From CAWBLP01 sp963721065 (GTDB lineage Bacteria > Pseudomonadota > Alphaproteobacteria > Acetobacterales > Acetobacteraceae), in NCBI GenBank assembly GCA_963721065.1, contig CAVRHO010000005.1, forward strand, positions 248,001 through 312,000: DNA of 64,000 nt, written 5' to 3'. Positions within the stretch are counted from its first letter, which is position 1; every line of letters starts with the position of its first letter. Of the stretch, positions 44,837-53,403 are shown in pieces. The notes beneath the pieces are model-generated. The model was not told where the DNA came from, did no database searches, and saw only the letters and a program-made list of their open reading frames with translations. The position numbers and the translations under genes were made by a program.

Positions 44837-45100
44837 ATCCGTGTCTCCGGGCGTGCGTGTTGCCCGGCTGCCTGGGGCAGGCGCCGGGGCCGGGCAGGAA
44901 CAACGAAGCGGGGTGGGGTCGGGTTCCCTGGCACGGTGGGGTCGGGTTCCCTGGCACGGCGGTCCGGGGGGCAGGCAATCGGTACGGTTACGCTTCCTTT
45001 CGTTCGTTCCGGAAGGGGCGGATGCGCCGGTATGGGCGGACGGCCATGATGAGCCGCCACCGAACGAGCGGGCGGCCAGGATGGGCCGCAGGAGGTGCCA

Positions 45101-46261
45101 TCAATCCCCCGTTCGTCCCCACAGGCGCCGCGACGCGATCCGGGCGCCCTCGGCCGCGGCGGCGAGTTTCACCCAGACGATTTCCTCCGCCACGTATTCG
45201 CGGCCGGCAAAGGTGCCGAAGCCGCAATCCGTTCCGGCGATCACCCGCTCACGATCGCCGACCACCGCCACGGCTTCCTCCAGCCGCCGTGCGACGATTT
45301 CCGGATGTTCGACGAAGTTCGTCGTCGTATCCAGAACGCCCGGCATCAGCAGCATGTGCGCGGGCAGCTTGTTGCTGCGCAGCGCGTCGTATTCGTGCTG
45401 ATGCCGTGGATTTGCGAACTCGATCGACAGGGCACCGACATTGGCGCGGTACAGCGCCGGCAGGATGGTGGCCATCGGTATGTCGTAGATGTGCGGCCCG
45501 TCATTGTTGCCCCAGCAGACATGCAGCCGGATCCGCTCGCGGGGAATGCCCGCAATGCCGCGGTTGATGGCCTCCACGTGCAGGTCGAGCTGGCGGAGGA
45601 AGTCCGCCTCCGCCAGGTGATCGAAGAACCGGTGCCGCTCCATCGCCAGGTCCGGTGCGTCGATCTGCAGCACCAGGCCGGCATCGTGGATGGCGCGGTA
45701 CTCCTGCGACAGCGCGTCCGCCAGCGCCATCAGATAGGCCTCGTGGCTGTCGTAGTGCTGGTTGAGCATCGTCGTGGCGACGATGCCGGGAGACGGCGCC
45801 GTCATGAAGCATTCGCGGAAGCGGCCGCCCAGGCGCTTGAGCCGGGCGGCGTCTTCGGTGATCGGCGCGCTGTTGACGTAGCGCACCTCCGACAATGCGG
45901 CCGGCGCGTTGGTCAGGCGGCCCGTGTGCGGGAAGCGCCTGGCGGTCTGCCGGACATAGCTGGGGAATTCCCGCTGGTCGCGGGCCGGCGGGCGTTTGGA
46001 CTCGCCGCCGAAGCCGCACAGGCAGCGCGGCACGTAGGTCTGGAAGGCGACGCGCGACTGTTCGCCATCGTTGCCGACGTCAACACCAGCTTCGACCTGC
46101 CTGTCGATCACGTGTGCGGTTGCCGCCTCCACCTGGCGGGCCAGTTCAGTGGTATCGATCGTCTCGCCGGCTTCCTGGCGGATCAGCAGGTCGGACAATG
46201 CGTCCGGGCGCGGCAGGCTGCCGACATGGCTGACCAGGATGCGGTCGGTGCTGCTCAACAT
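45101..46261 (-). CDS. MetE C-terminal-like cobalamin-independent methyltransferase
   Basis: 386-aa TIM-barrel protein corresponding to the catalytic half of cobalamin-independent methionine synthase. Seen: N-terminal ILVSHVGSLPRPDAL, EAGVDVGNDGEQSR, and zinc ligands in LHVCWGNNDGPH (H-x-C, about 240) and AGTDCGFGTFAG (Cys, about 350). ATG 46261 with AGGAAG upstream. Stand-alone MetE-C proteins use varied methyl donors; true methionine synthesis is not proven. No SAM or B12 riboswitch recognised in the upstream 309 bp. Confidence 0.85.
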   Translation of the reverse strand: MLSSTDRILVSHVGSLPRPDALSDLLIRQEAGETIDTTELARQVEAATAHVIDRQVEAGVDVGNDGEQSRVAFQTYVPRCLCGFGGESKRPPARDQREFPSYVRQTARRFPHTGRLTNAPAALSEVRYVNSAPITEDAARLKRLGGRFRECFMTAPSPGIVATTMLNQHYDSHEAYLMALADALSQEYRAIHDAGLVLQIDAPDLAMERHRFFDHLAEADFLRQLDLHVEAINRGIAGIPRERIRLHVCWGNNDGPHIYDIPMATILPALYRANVGALSIEFANPRHQHEYDALRSNKLPAHMLLMPGVLDTTTNFVEHPEIVARRLEEAVAVVGDRERVIAGTDCGFGTFAGREYVAEEIVWVKLAAAAEGARIASRRLWGRTGD

Positions 46262-46570
46262 GGGCGTCTTCCTGCTGTGTTGGACGGACAGGCACCATGC
46301 GGCAGGCGCTGGCGGGCGCGCAAATGCGGTCGCCCAGACGGAAGGCGCAACCGACGAATTGACCCTTCGGGCCTTCCGGCCTTCATCCCCGGGGCGCGCT
46401 ACGGCATGATTTCGGCAGCCTTCGCGTCTCCGCAGATGGCCATCCGGTCCGCGCGATCGGTCCAGGTGCAAGGCGGGGCGAACCAGGGCGGCGCTATCCC
46501 CTGGGCTTCATGGCACCCGCGCCGGGGCATGAAGCGAACCGTCGGCGTGTGTCGAATGCCGCGCGGGTTG
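46262..46570. other. Intergenic region, no feature recognised
   Basis: Gap of 309 bp between the midA stop and the MetE-like start. It contains short inverted sequence around CGGGCCTTCCGGCC but no clear terminator or riboswitch fold that I can recognise. Confidence 0.4.
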
Positions 46571-47578
46571 CTATCCCGCCTCGAACCCGGGCAGCACCGG
46601 GCAGGTCGGGTGCGTCAGCGCCAGCGCCTTGAACAGCCGCCCCATGCGGTCCGGTTCCGCCAGGCGCCGTGCGGCCTCGATCAGCGCCGAGGCACGGGCG
46701 GGCGGCTGGTTCCGTGCCAGCCGGTCGGTGCGCTGGAACAGGCCGAGCCGGGCGAGGAACAGGCCTTGGGGCAGTGGGCCCTGGGCACTGGCACCGTGGC
46801 GCGTAGCGTCCCGGGCCAGGGCGGCGAAATCCACATGCGCGGTGAGGTCGGCGGTGCCGGGCGCACCGAACGGATCGGCCGGCTTGCCACCGGCCAGCGC
46901 CTGCAGGCTGTCGCCCGGCGTGCTGTGCTCCGGGCCGTAGTCCAGCAGCAGCGCGGCGCCCGGATCGGCGGCAAAGCGCTCCGCCAGGGCGACGGCGAAG
47001 GCGCGGGCCGGTTCGCAGAGTTCCAGCACCGTTCCCTCGGCGGCGTTCGCCAGGCCGGGGTCCCAGCCCCAGTCCGCCGGCCCCTCCCCGCTGGCCCGTT
47101 CCACCCCGCCCTCCGGCCCCACGAACCGCTCGGCCCAGCCTCCGCCGCGGCGGATGAACTGGCGGATGGGCAGTGCGTCGAGGAATTCGTTGGCCAGCAG
47201 CAGCATCGGGCCGCGCGGCACGTCGTCCAGCGCGTCGTGCCAGGTCGCGTCCGGCAGCCGCCGCGCCTGTTCGGCTCGCAGGCGGGGCGAGGTCTCCACC
47301 AGGTGCAGGCGCAACGCGGCATGGAACGCCGGCGCCACCTTGGACACCGCCCGCAGCGCGTCGGCCATCAGCGTGCCGCGGCCGGGGCCGGCCTCCACCA
47401 GCAGCACCGGGTCGGGGCTGCCCAGCAACTGCCAGCTTACCGCCGCCCACAGGCCCAGGATCTCGCCGAACACCTGGCTGATTTCCGGCGAGGTGGTGAA
47501 GTCGGCGAACGGGTCGTGCGTCGCGTAGTATGCGGCGTTGGCGCGCGCCATGAACGCGTCCAGCCGCTCGGTGCTCAT
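46571..47578 (-). CDS. MidA/NDUFAF7 family SAM-dependent methyltransferase
   Basis: 335-aa class I methyltransferase (PF02636), whose mitochondrial homologue dimethylates a complex I arginine. Seen: YYATHDPFADFTTSPEISQVFGEILG (family signature, about 15-40), SAM motif VLLVEAGPGRGTLMADALRA, LVETSPRLRAEQ, ANEFLDALPIRQF and LLDYGPEHSTPGDSLQALA. ATG 47578 overlaps the lgt stop (ATGA); the lgt-midA order is a conserved alphaproteobacterial arrangement. Role in bacteria probably respiratory complex assembly; inference. Confidence 0.9.
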   Translation of the reverse strand: MSTERLDAFMARANAAYYATHDPFADFTTSPEISQVFGEILGLWAAVSWQLLGSPDPVLLVEAGPGRGTLMADALRAVSKVAPAFHAALRLHLVETSPRLRAEQARRLPDATWHDALDDVPRGPMLLLANEFLDALPIRQFIRRGGGWAERFVGPEGGVERASGEGPADWGWDPGLANAAEGTVLELCEPARAFAVALAERFAADPGAALLLDYGPEHSTPGDSLQALAGGKPADPFGAPGTADLTAHVDFAALARDATRHGASAQGPLPQGLFLARLGLFQRTDRLARNQPPARASALIEAARRLAEPDRMGRLFKALALTHPTCPVLPGFEAG

Positions 47579-48459
47579 GTGCGCAGCGGCCGGGCGCGGG
47601 CGCGCCAGATCAGCCACAGGCCGATCAGCAGCATGGGAATGGACAGGATCTGCCCCATCGTGGTGCCGAAGGCGAGGAACCCCAGGAAGGCGTCCGGCTC
47701 CCGGAAGGTCTCGCCGGTGATGCGGGCGATGGCGTAGCCCACCAGGAAGCAGCCGGTCAGCATGCCGAAGCGGGCACGCAGGCGATCGCTGCGTGACAGG
47801 GCGAACATCACGATGAACAGGACCAGGCCTTCCAGGAAGGCCTCATACAGCTCGCTGGGATAGCGTGGCACGCAACTGGCCGGCAGCAGGCCGGAGCACA
47901 CCGTGCTGCGCAGGGCATCCCAGGTGTGCAGCGACGGGTGTGCCGTGGGCGTGGCGCGGGGGAACACCATGGCGCCGGGCCACCACAGCGGCGCCGGCCG
48001 GCCCCACAGCTCGCCGTTGATGAAGTTGGCGATGCGGCCCAGGCCCAGGCCGATCGGCGCGCACACCGCCACCCGGTCGGCGAAGCCCAGGATGGGGATG
48101 GCGTTGCGGTAGCAGAAGATGGAGATGGCCACGGCGACGCCGATGATGCCGCCGTGGAAGCTCATGCCGCCGTCCCAGACCGCGAAGATCAGCAGCGGGT
48201 GCGCGAAGTACAGCTCCGGCTGGTAGAACAGCACGTATCCCAGCCGGCCGCCCAGCACGACGCCCAGCGTGGCCCAGGTGAGGAAATCGTCCACCTGGAT
48301 GGGCGTTGCGACCTCCGGCACGCGCAGCACCAGCCGACGCAGCAGGCGCCAGCCGAGTACCAGGCCGACGATGTAGGCCAGGGCGTACCAGCGGATGGAG
48401 AACGGGCCGACATGCAGGAAGACCGGGTTGAAGTCCGGGTAGAGGAAAACCGAGAGCAT
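47575..48459 (-). CDS. lgt: Phosphatidylglycerol-prolipoprotein diacylglyceryl transferase
   Basis: First enzyme of lipoprotein maturation, 294 aa, seven TM helices, inner membrane. Seen: IRWYALAYIVGLVLGW (TM1), GGRLGYVLFYQPELYF, VWDGGMSFHGGIIGV and the Lgt signature GLGRIANFINGELWGRP (about 142-158); C-terminal ARITGETFREPD. ATG 48459. Last intact gene before the anomalous A/G-rich block. Confidence 0.95.
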   Translation of the reverse strand: MLSVFLYPDFNPVFLHVGPFSIRWYALAYIVGLVLGWRLLRRLVLRVPEVATPIQVDDFLTWATLGVVLGGRLGYVLFYQPELYFAHPLLIFAVWDGGMSFHGGIIGVAVAISIFCYRNAIPILGFADRVAVCAPIGLGLGRIANFINGELWGRPAPLWWPGAMVFPRATPTAHPSLHTWDALRSTVCSGLLPASCVPRYPSELYEAFLEGLVLFIVMFALSRSDRLRARFGMLTGCFLVGYAIARITGETFREPDAFLGFLAFGTTMGQILSIPMLLIGLWLIWRARARPLRT

Positions 48460-48617
48460 GTGGGACTAGACCACGCCGCGGCCGGGCCGCGCGGCGGCGG
48501 CCTGGGTGCCGGGAGAGGAAACATGCATGGAGAACGCCTCGCGGTGTCGGAGCGGGGCGCACCCTACGAGCGTCGGCGCGGCGGTTCAAACCATGTGGTG
48601 CCGTGGGGCGGGGATGC
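48460..48617. other. GC-rich spacer before the anomalous block
   Basis: Ordinary high-GC sequence upstream of lgt. It ends abruptly at 48617, the last C before a 309-nt C-free run. No gene seen. Confidence 0.5.
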
Positions 48618-50215
48618 GGGGTGTTGTATTAGTGGAAAGGGAAAAGATGAGGAAAAAAGATGAAGAAGAAAATGATGAGGAGGAATAAAAGGTAGGTGTG
48701 ATAGAGAAAGATAGAGGAGAGGATGAATGTAAGGAAGATATGGGAAATAAAGGAAAAATTAGATAATAAAGATAGGAGGATAGTGTGAATGATATGAAAG
48801 TGAAAGTAGTAGAAGAAATGAAGTAGGAAAAAGAGGAAGGGAAAAAGGAAAAGAAGAAGATAAAAAAGGAAATAGTTGGTAAGTAAGAATTAGAAAAGAT
48901 GATATTATAGGTTAATGAGGATAAAACTATGAGAAAGAGATATTGTGAGAATAAAGTGAAAGAGGATAAAGGTATGAGATTGGATGAAGTAGCTGAGACT
49001 GGATGAGAGGGAAGGAAGCAACGGTGATACTGCGTGGTAGCGGCGAACGCACTACAGAAGTTCACTCGCGGTGTACTAAAGCACTGCACACTCGGGCAGA
49101 AAAGAGTGATCAGTTAAAAAAAAAAAGAAATAGAGATAAGATGGAGAGATGAGAAAAGAAGAAACTCGCTCTTACTGATAGACAGAGATAAGACTATGTA
49201 GAGGAAGCAATAGACAGAGACAGTCAGATAATTCGGATAGAGCAGATTGATATAGAGCAGAGAGGCGGGGGCAAAGAGATAGAGAAAGTGTGAGACAACA
49301 GTGCAGAGATAGATAGAGAAAAGAGAAGCAAGGCACGTTGTTCACTCTCGTAAGAAGACCGGCGAAAATCGCGTAGACAGGGTACGTGAAAAGGATAGAC
49401 AAAAGTAAGAAGTGGGATAAGAACAGAGAGATGGAAAGAGAGAAGAAAAAACAGAGAGATATAGAACTGAAAGAGAGTAAGGCGGGGATGGAGTAAAGAA
49501 AGTGATGAGAAGAGGATAGCTCAGAGTTAGAAAAAGAAGATGGAAGCTATAGAAGAGACTGTAAATGCTAAAGAGCGGCAAAATAGAAGGGATAGCAGGA
49601 GGATGAGCAGGAAATTAGAAGATATTAGGGTAGGTAAGAGAGAAGGAAGTGTTCATAGAGAAGGAAAATACTGCTTGCAGTCATAAGACTTGTAGATAAA
49701 GAAGAAGATAGGACTGGTTAAGAAGAGATAGCGGATAGTCTTCAGCCACTCATGAGATAGAGAGATAGTACTGGCGGCGGTCTAACAGAAAAGAAGATAG
49801 AGGCTGCGATAGGTCAGAAAGAAAAGATGAGTGAAGAGCATCATCTACTGGAAGAGAAAGTAAAACAAATAGAGCTGGACGCTAGCAAGAGTAGAGGAGA
49901 ACAAATCTGCAATCAGAATATTTATAGTGTTGAAAGATGAAGGGTGTATATGGATATAGATAGGGATATAGTAGGAATTATTTTAGGATAAAGAAACAGA
50001 AGCAGAGAAGTATAGCGGACAGAATAATAGAGAACAACAAGCAGCTTCAATTAGTTCAGAGGTCGTAGAGTAATTGATACTATTCTGCAATCGCAGAAGA
50101 GACAGATAGGTGGAGAGAATGGCCTAGAGGGAACAAAGAGTCTACAACGCACTCTTTCGGCAACAAAAAGTCAATGCCGGAGTTATAACGAAGGAAAAGG
50201 AAGCGTAGCTGAAGG
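48618..50215. other. Anomalous A/G-rich low-complexity DNA; first 309 nt lack C
   Basis: Composition breaks sharply from the rest of the window. 48618-48926 has no C at all on the plus strand and is dominated by A and G (GAAGAAGAAAATGATGAGG-like). C reappears from 48927 and rises gradually; a short ordinary-looking patch (49015-49095) interrupts it. Motifs such as AGAGAGATAGATAGAG resemble the AGATAGAGCGAGGTGAG segment of the LRR repeat to its right. Frames here encode only Ser/Phe/Leu/Tyr runs with no family. Could be garbled consensus of a long tandem-repeat gene, decayed DNA, or foreign DNA. Confidence 0.85.
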
Positions 50216-50229
50216 CTTAGACCGAGGAG

Positions 50230-51045
50230 TAAGCATCAAGGATCGATAGAGCGCGCGCTGCACGGATACTGTTGTATCGAGATAGAGAGAGGTGAGAGAG
50301 GTGAGCGACGCGGCGATCGGTAGGGCGCGAGCGGCGCGGATGCTGTTGCCGGACAGATAGAGCGAGGTGAGACCGCTGAGCGACGAGGCGATCGATTCGG
50401 GCGCGAGCAGACGCCGACACTGTTGACGCCACAGATAGAGCGAGGTGAGCGCGGTGAGCGACGCGGCGATCGACTAGGGCGCCAGCAGTCGCCGATGCTG
50501 TTGTAGCACAGATTGAGCGAGGTGAGCCCGCTGAGCGACGCGGCGATCGCTCGGGCGCCAGCATCGCCGATGCTGTTATACAGATAGATCGAGCAAGGTG
50601 AGGCCGGTTAGCGACGTGGCGATCGCTCGGGTGCCAGCGTCGCCGAAGCTGTTGCCTCACAGATTGAGCGAGGTGAGCCAGGTGAGCGACGCGGCGATCG
50701 ACTCGGGCGCCACGCAGTCGCCGATGCTGTTGTTAAGATAGATCGAGCGAGGTGAGGCCGCTGAGCGACGTGGCGATCGCTCGGGCGCCAACGTCACCAA
50801 TAACTGTTCCACTAGACTAGAGCGAGGTGAGCCCGGTGAGAGACACGGCGATCGACTAAGGCGCCAGCAGTCGCCGATAGCTGTTGTCGATACAGATAAA
50901 GCGAGGTGAACCCGCTGAGCGACGCGGCGATCGACTCAGGCGCCATGCGACACCGATAGCGTTGCCCGAACAGATTGAGCGAAGTGAGGCCGCTGAGCGA
51001 CGTGGCGATCGACTCAGGCACCCACATAGTAGATACTGTTGTCAT
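50230..51045 (-). pseudogene. Leucine-rich repeat array (GALA-like), multiply frameshifted
   Basis: About ten copies of a 75-bp unit. On the minus strand, ignoring indels, each reads as a 25-residue LRR: LTSLxLxxNSIGDAGARAIAASLSG. Anchors GCGACGnGGCGATCG lie at 50305, 50380, 50458, 50535, 50611, 50685, 50765, 50840, 50919 and 50997, spaced 74-80 bp, so nearly every unit carries indels. Intact pieces include SIATSLSGLTSLNLFGQ and SIAASLSGFTSLYLY. GALA/ribonuclease-inhibitor-type LRRs bind proteins. No intact start, stop or signal peptide is found; both flanks dissolve into A/G-rich sequence. Either a dead repeat gene or a real one with poor consensus. Confidence 0.7.
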
Positions 51046-51140
51046 AGATGAGCGAGATAAGGTGAGAGAGAGAGATGAGGGGAAAAATGAGATGATGTTG
51101 TAAAAAGATAAGAGAGGTAGAAGAAGAGAAGAGAGATGAA
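51046..51140. other. Right flank of the anomalous block
   Basis: A/G-rich sequence (GAGAGAGAGATGAGGGG-like) between the last LRR unit and normal GC-rich DNA; composition returns to genomic level at about 51140. Mirrors the left flank. Confidence 0.7.
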
Positions 51141-51548
51141 GGGAAATGGAGGTGCAGGCCGGCGGGATGCACGGGGCCGCGGTGCGCCGGCGGCTTCCCG
51201 GCCGGCGTGGCCGGTGTGCCGGAGCCCGATTTCGGGGTGCTTGTCTGGCGGTGTGAATGGCGCGGCGCCGGTGGTGCGGGCGGCCTGATCAAGGCGGGTC
51301 TGACTTCTCCTGCCCGAACGCATCGTCACAGACTTCGCCCCGAAGGCCGCGATCCCACCCCGCCACAGAACTGCGGTCGCGGGCACCCGCCCCGGTCACA
51401 CGCCCCGGTCACACGCCCCGGGCACCCGCCACAACCATCACGCGGGCACCGGCGCGCCAGCACTGGGGCACCGGGGGACACAAGCGGGCGCAACGCCCGA
51501 AGGCGCGAGGCCGGCGGGAAACGGGACGCCGGCCTCACGACATGCAGG
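51141..51548. other. GC-rich spacer, no gene recognised
   Basis: Gap of 408 bp between the LRR block and the mmsA stop. Contains a 13-bp tandem CCCCGGTCACACG (about 51390-51420, two full copies and a partial). A minus-strand frame from 51386 could in principle be the lost N-terminus of the LRR protein, but it shows no domain or signal peptide. Confidence 0.45.
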
Positions 51549-53045
51549 CTACCGCCCCAGCGTCGGCATGACATATTCCGGCCCGCGCCGGGCGCCGCCC
51601 GACCAGCGCTGGGTGATCGCCTTGTAGCGCGTGTAGAAGCGCACGCCCTCCGGCCCGTAGATGTGGTGGTCGCCGAACAGCGAGTGCTTCCACCCACCGA
51701 AGGAATGGAACGCCATCGGCACCGGGATCGGCACGTTCACGCCCACCATGCCGATCTGGATGGCATTGGTGAAATCGCGCGCCGCCCCGCCGTCGCCGGT
51801 GAACAGCGACACGCCGTTGCCGTATTCATGCGCGTTGATCATCTGCGTCGCCGAGGCCAGGTCCGGCGCGCGTACCACGCTCAGCACCGGGCCGAAGATC
51901 TCCTCCTTGTAGATGCGCATCTCGGGGGTGACGTCGTCGAACAGGCAGCCGCCCAGGAAGAAGCCGTTCTCATAGCCCTGCAGCTTCAGGTCGCGCCCGT
52001 CCACGACCAGCTTTGCGCCTTCCTTCACGCCCAGGTCCACATAGCCCTTCACCTTCTCGCGGTGCTCGCGGGTGACCAGCGGGCCCATTTCGGCTTCCGG
52101 ATCGGTGCCCGGCGCGATCTTCAGCGAACGCACCCGCGGCGCCAGCTTCTCCACCAGCTTGTCGCCCACGCCGCCCACGGCGACCGCGACCGAGACCGCC
52201 ATGCAGCGCTCGCCTGCCGCGCCATAGGCGCTGCCCATCAGCGCATCCACCGCGTCGTCCAGGTTGGCGTCCGGCATCACCACCAGGTGGTTCTTCGCCC
52301 CGCCCAGCGCCTGCACGCGCTTGCCGTGCGAGGTGCCGCCCCGATAGATCGTTTCGGCAATCGCGGTGGAGCCGACGAAGCTGATCGCGGCGATGTCGGG
52401 GTGGGCCATGATGGTCTCCACCGCCTCGCGCGCGCCCTGCACCACGCTGAACACGCCATCCGGCAGGCCGGCTTCCTTCAGCAGCTCGGCCAGCTTCAGG
52501 GAGACGGAGGGGTCCTTCTCCGACGGCTTCAGGATGAAGCAGTTGCCGCAGGCCAGCGCCACCGGGATCATCCACAGCGGCACCATCAGGGGGAAGTTGA
52601 ACGGGGTGATGCCGGCGACCACGCCCAGCGGCTGGCGGATCGACCAGGCGTCGATGCCGGTGCCCACCATGTCGGTGAACTCGCCCTTCATCAGGTGCGG
52701 GATGCCGCAGGCGAACTCCACCACTTCCAGGCCGCGCTGCACCTCGCCGTCGGCGTCGGACAGCACCTTGCCGTGTTCGGCGGTGATGATGGCGGAGAGT
52801 TCCTTGCGGTCGCGCTCCAGCAGTTCCTTCAGCTTGAACATCACCCGGGCGCGGCGCAGCGGCGGCGTGTTGGCCCAGGCCGGCCAGGCCGCCGCGGCGG
52901 TGGCGACCACCTTGTTCACCTCATCGGCGCTGGCCAGCGCGACGCGGGCGGACAGCTCGCCGGAGGCTGGGTTGAACACGTCGCCGAAGCGCCCGCTGGT
53001 GCCGGCGACCGGCTTACCGCCGATGAAATGGCCGATTTCGCGCAT
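51549..53045 (-). CDS. mmsA: Methylmalonate-semialdehyde dehydrogenase (CoA-acylating)
   Basis: Aldehyde dehydrogenase converting methylmalonate or malonate semialdehyde to propionyl- or acetyl-CoA in valine, inositol and beta-alanine breakdown; 498 aa. Seen: MREIGHFIGGKPVAG start with GGAGGG upstream, GVVAGITPFNFPLMVPLWM, FILKPSEKDPSVSLKLAELLKEAGLPDG, catalytic Cys in AAGERCMAVSVAV (about 285), VVMPDANLDDAV, IYKEEIFGPVLSVVRA and HSLFGDHHIYGPEGVRFYTR, characteristic of the MmsA/IolA subgroup. No mmsB or iol genes adjacent. Confidence 0.93.
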   Translation of the reverse strand: MREIGHFIGGKPVAGTSGRFGDVFNPASGELSARVALASADEVNKVVATAAAAWPAWANTPPLRRARVMFKLKELLERDRKELSAIITAEHGKVLSDADGEVQRGLEVVEFACGIPHLMKGEFTDMVGTGIDAWSIRQPLGVVAGITPFNFPLMVPLWMIPVALACGNCFILKPSEKDPSVSLKLAELLKEAGLPDGVFSVVQGAREAVETIMAHPDIAAISFVGSTAIAETIYRGGTSHGKRVQALGGAKNHLVVMPDANLDDAVDALMGSAYGAAGERCMAVSVAVAVGGVGDKLVEKLAPRVRSLKIAPGTDPEAEMGPLVTREHREKVKGYVDLGVKEGAKLVVDGRDLKLQGYENGFFLGGCLFDDVTPEMRIYKEEIFGPVLSVVRAPDLASATQMINAHEYGNGVSLFTGDGGAARDFTNAIQIGMVGVNVPIPVPMAFHSFGGWKHSLFGDHHIYGPEGVRFYTRYKAITQRWSGGARRGPEYVMPTLGR

Positions 53046-53403
53046 ACTCTGTCCCTCCGCACTGTGTCGTGGCCGGGTCCTGGGGCGGGCCCCAATGTCG
53101 GGCCAGCCCGGCACCCACATCCCGCGCCATGAATACCGGCCCGGACCGGCCGTGGAAGGCAGGGATTAGGACGAATTGGGGCCGACTGCCAGCGGGGACA
53201 GTCCGGCCCGCGCCGGGCCGGTCCGCCCGGGCGCGTCCCCGTATCGCTGCCGCGCCGGATCGCGCGCGGGAGCGCGTGGCGCACCGCCTGATCTGGATCA
53301 ATGCCCGGGCGACCCGGGGCGTTAGCATGTCGGCAACGCGATGGTGGCGGCAGGCGGGCCGATCACGCAGCGCCGTTCGCCCTATGAGAAGGAACAGCCG
53401 CTT
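53046..53403. other. Divergent promoter region of mmsA / CBS-BON gene
   Basis: Spacer of 358 bp. The only clear signal is an FNR-like box at 53288-53301 on the CBS-gene side. No gene seen; frames extending the CBS gene upstream to 53341 lack family sequence. Confidence 0.5.
53288..53301. promoter_or_regulatory. FNR-like box upstream of the CBS-BON gene
   Basis: CTGATCTGGATCAA, one mismatch to TTGAT-N4-ATCAA. Its 3' edge is about 103 nt before the ATG at 53404, a spacing compatible with class II activation of a promoter with a leader. Confidence 0.5.

Noticed and set aside
46262..46570. SAM or cobalamin riboswitch upstream of the MetE-like gene
   Set aside because: I could not find the conserved core of SAM-I, SAM-II, SAH or B12 elements; hairpins seen are generic GC-rich ones.
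48586..49089. Minus-strand frame encoding Ser/Phe/Tyr-rich peptide across the C-free tract
   Set aside because: Pure composition effect of A/G-rich DNA; no start signal, no domain, and the frame begins in unrelated GC-rich DNA.
51042..51386. N-terminus of the LRR protein in the GC-rich right flank
   Set aside because: The frame shows no signal peptide, LRR cap or coding bias, and it runs through the A/G-rich flank by chance.
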